The notes beneath the pieces were generated by a model. The model searched no databases. It worked only from the letters and a program-made list of their open reading frames with translations, and was not told the origin of the DNA. Of a stretch of 6,776 nucleotides of DNA, positions 6,698 through 6,776 are shown piece after piece (position 1 is the first letter of the stretch; each line of letters starts with the position of its first letter). The stretch is from Gammaproteobacteria bacterium. Its GTDB lineage: Bacteria; Pseudomonadota; Gammaproteobacteria; SZUA-229. Both the position numbers and the translations under genes were made by a program. The stretch spans positions 1 to 6,776 of the forward strand of contig JALTRC010000640.1 in NCBI GenBank assembly GCA_026998145.1. The letters run 5' to 3'.

Positions 6698-6776
6698 ATG
6701 GTGTCTAAGCGTAAAAAGCCATCCAAATTAGGGCATGATCCACTTGCCTGGATAAGTGATGAGGATGTCAGGGAAA
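6698..6776 (+). CDS. Start of an unrecognised protein with a ParB-like N-terminal peptide (partial)
   Basis: Only 26 codons plus one base are visible before the window ends, so the full product cannot be named. The start is well supported: the ATG abuts the parA stop and has a GAGGG site inside parA. The peptide opens with a basic cluster (K4, R5, K6, K7, K10), followed by LGHDPLAWI (11-19) and then an acidic turn (SDEDVRE). The order basic run, Leu-Gly, then a short amphipathic segment resembles the N-terminal end of ParB/Spo0J proteins (roughly K-R-x-LGRGLDALI), the part that stimulates ParA ATPase. A role as partner of the neighbouring ParA is therefore plausible but inferred from one short stretch. 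Nothing here excludes an unrelated small protein. Confidence 0.72.
   Translation, partial: MVSKRKKPSKLGHDPLAWISDEDVRE

Overview
The window is one dense, unidirectional chemotaxis operon on the + strand. It comes from a proteobacterium, most likely a gammaproteobacterium. That placement is an inference: CheA, both CheWs and the receptor signalling domain all resemble the E. coli/Pseudomonas/Vibrio versions closely, but no sequence search was possible. Base composition is moderately AT-rich and looks even across all genes, so nothing suggests recent piecemeal transfer.

Layout: cheY (33-395), cheA (420-2429), cheW-1 (2441-2965), an Aer-like methyl-accepting receptor (3027-5378), cheW-2 (5420-5923), a ParA/Soj-family ATPase (5933-6697), and the first 26 codons of a further gene that starts directly after the parA stop (6698 to the window edge). 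Gaps between genes run from 0 to 61 bp. No gene-free stretch exceeds 61 bp, and no convincing internal promoter or strong terminator is visible. Two short gaps hold small inverted repeats. cheR, cheB and cheD are not in the window; they would be expected further downstream if this follows the Pseudomonas Che2-type order (cheY-cheA-cheW-mcp-cheR-cheD-cheB). No cheZ is seen.

How the genes fit together: the receptor has an Aer-type FAD PAS domain, two membrane helices with almost no periplasmic loop, a HAMP, a second PAS with the His/Trp pattern of Aer2-type haem PAS domains, two further HAMP-like units, and a signalling hairpin that aligns without gaps to E. coli Tsr (36-heptad class). It ends in the CheR/CheB docking pentapeptide EWEEF. 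It should signal through two different CheW couplers to CheA, which phosphorylates CheY at D52. The co-transcribed ParA suggests that the array is actively positioned or partitioned. The next gene begins with a basic, ParB-like N-terminal peptide, which makes it a candidate ParA-stimulating partner.

The most interesting points are the possible dual redox/oxygen receptor, and a ParA plus putative partner attached to a 36H, pentapeptide-bearing chemosensory system. The paired, diverged CheWs may be related to the second point.
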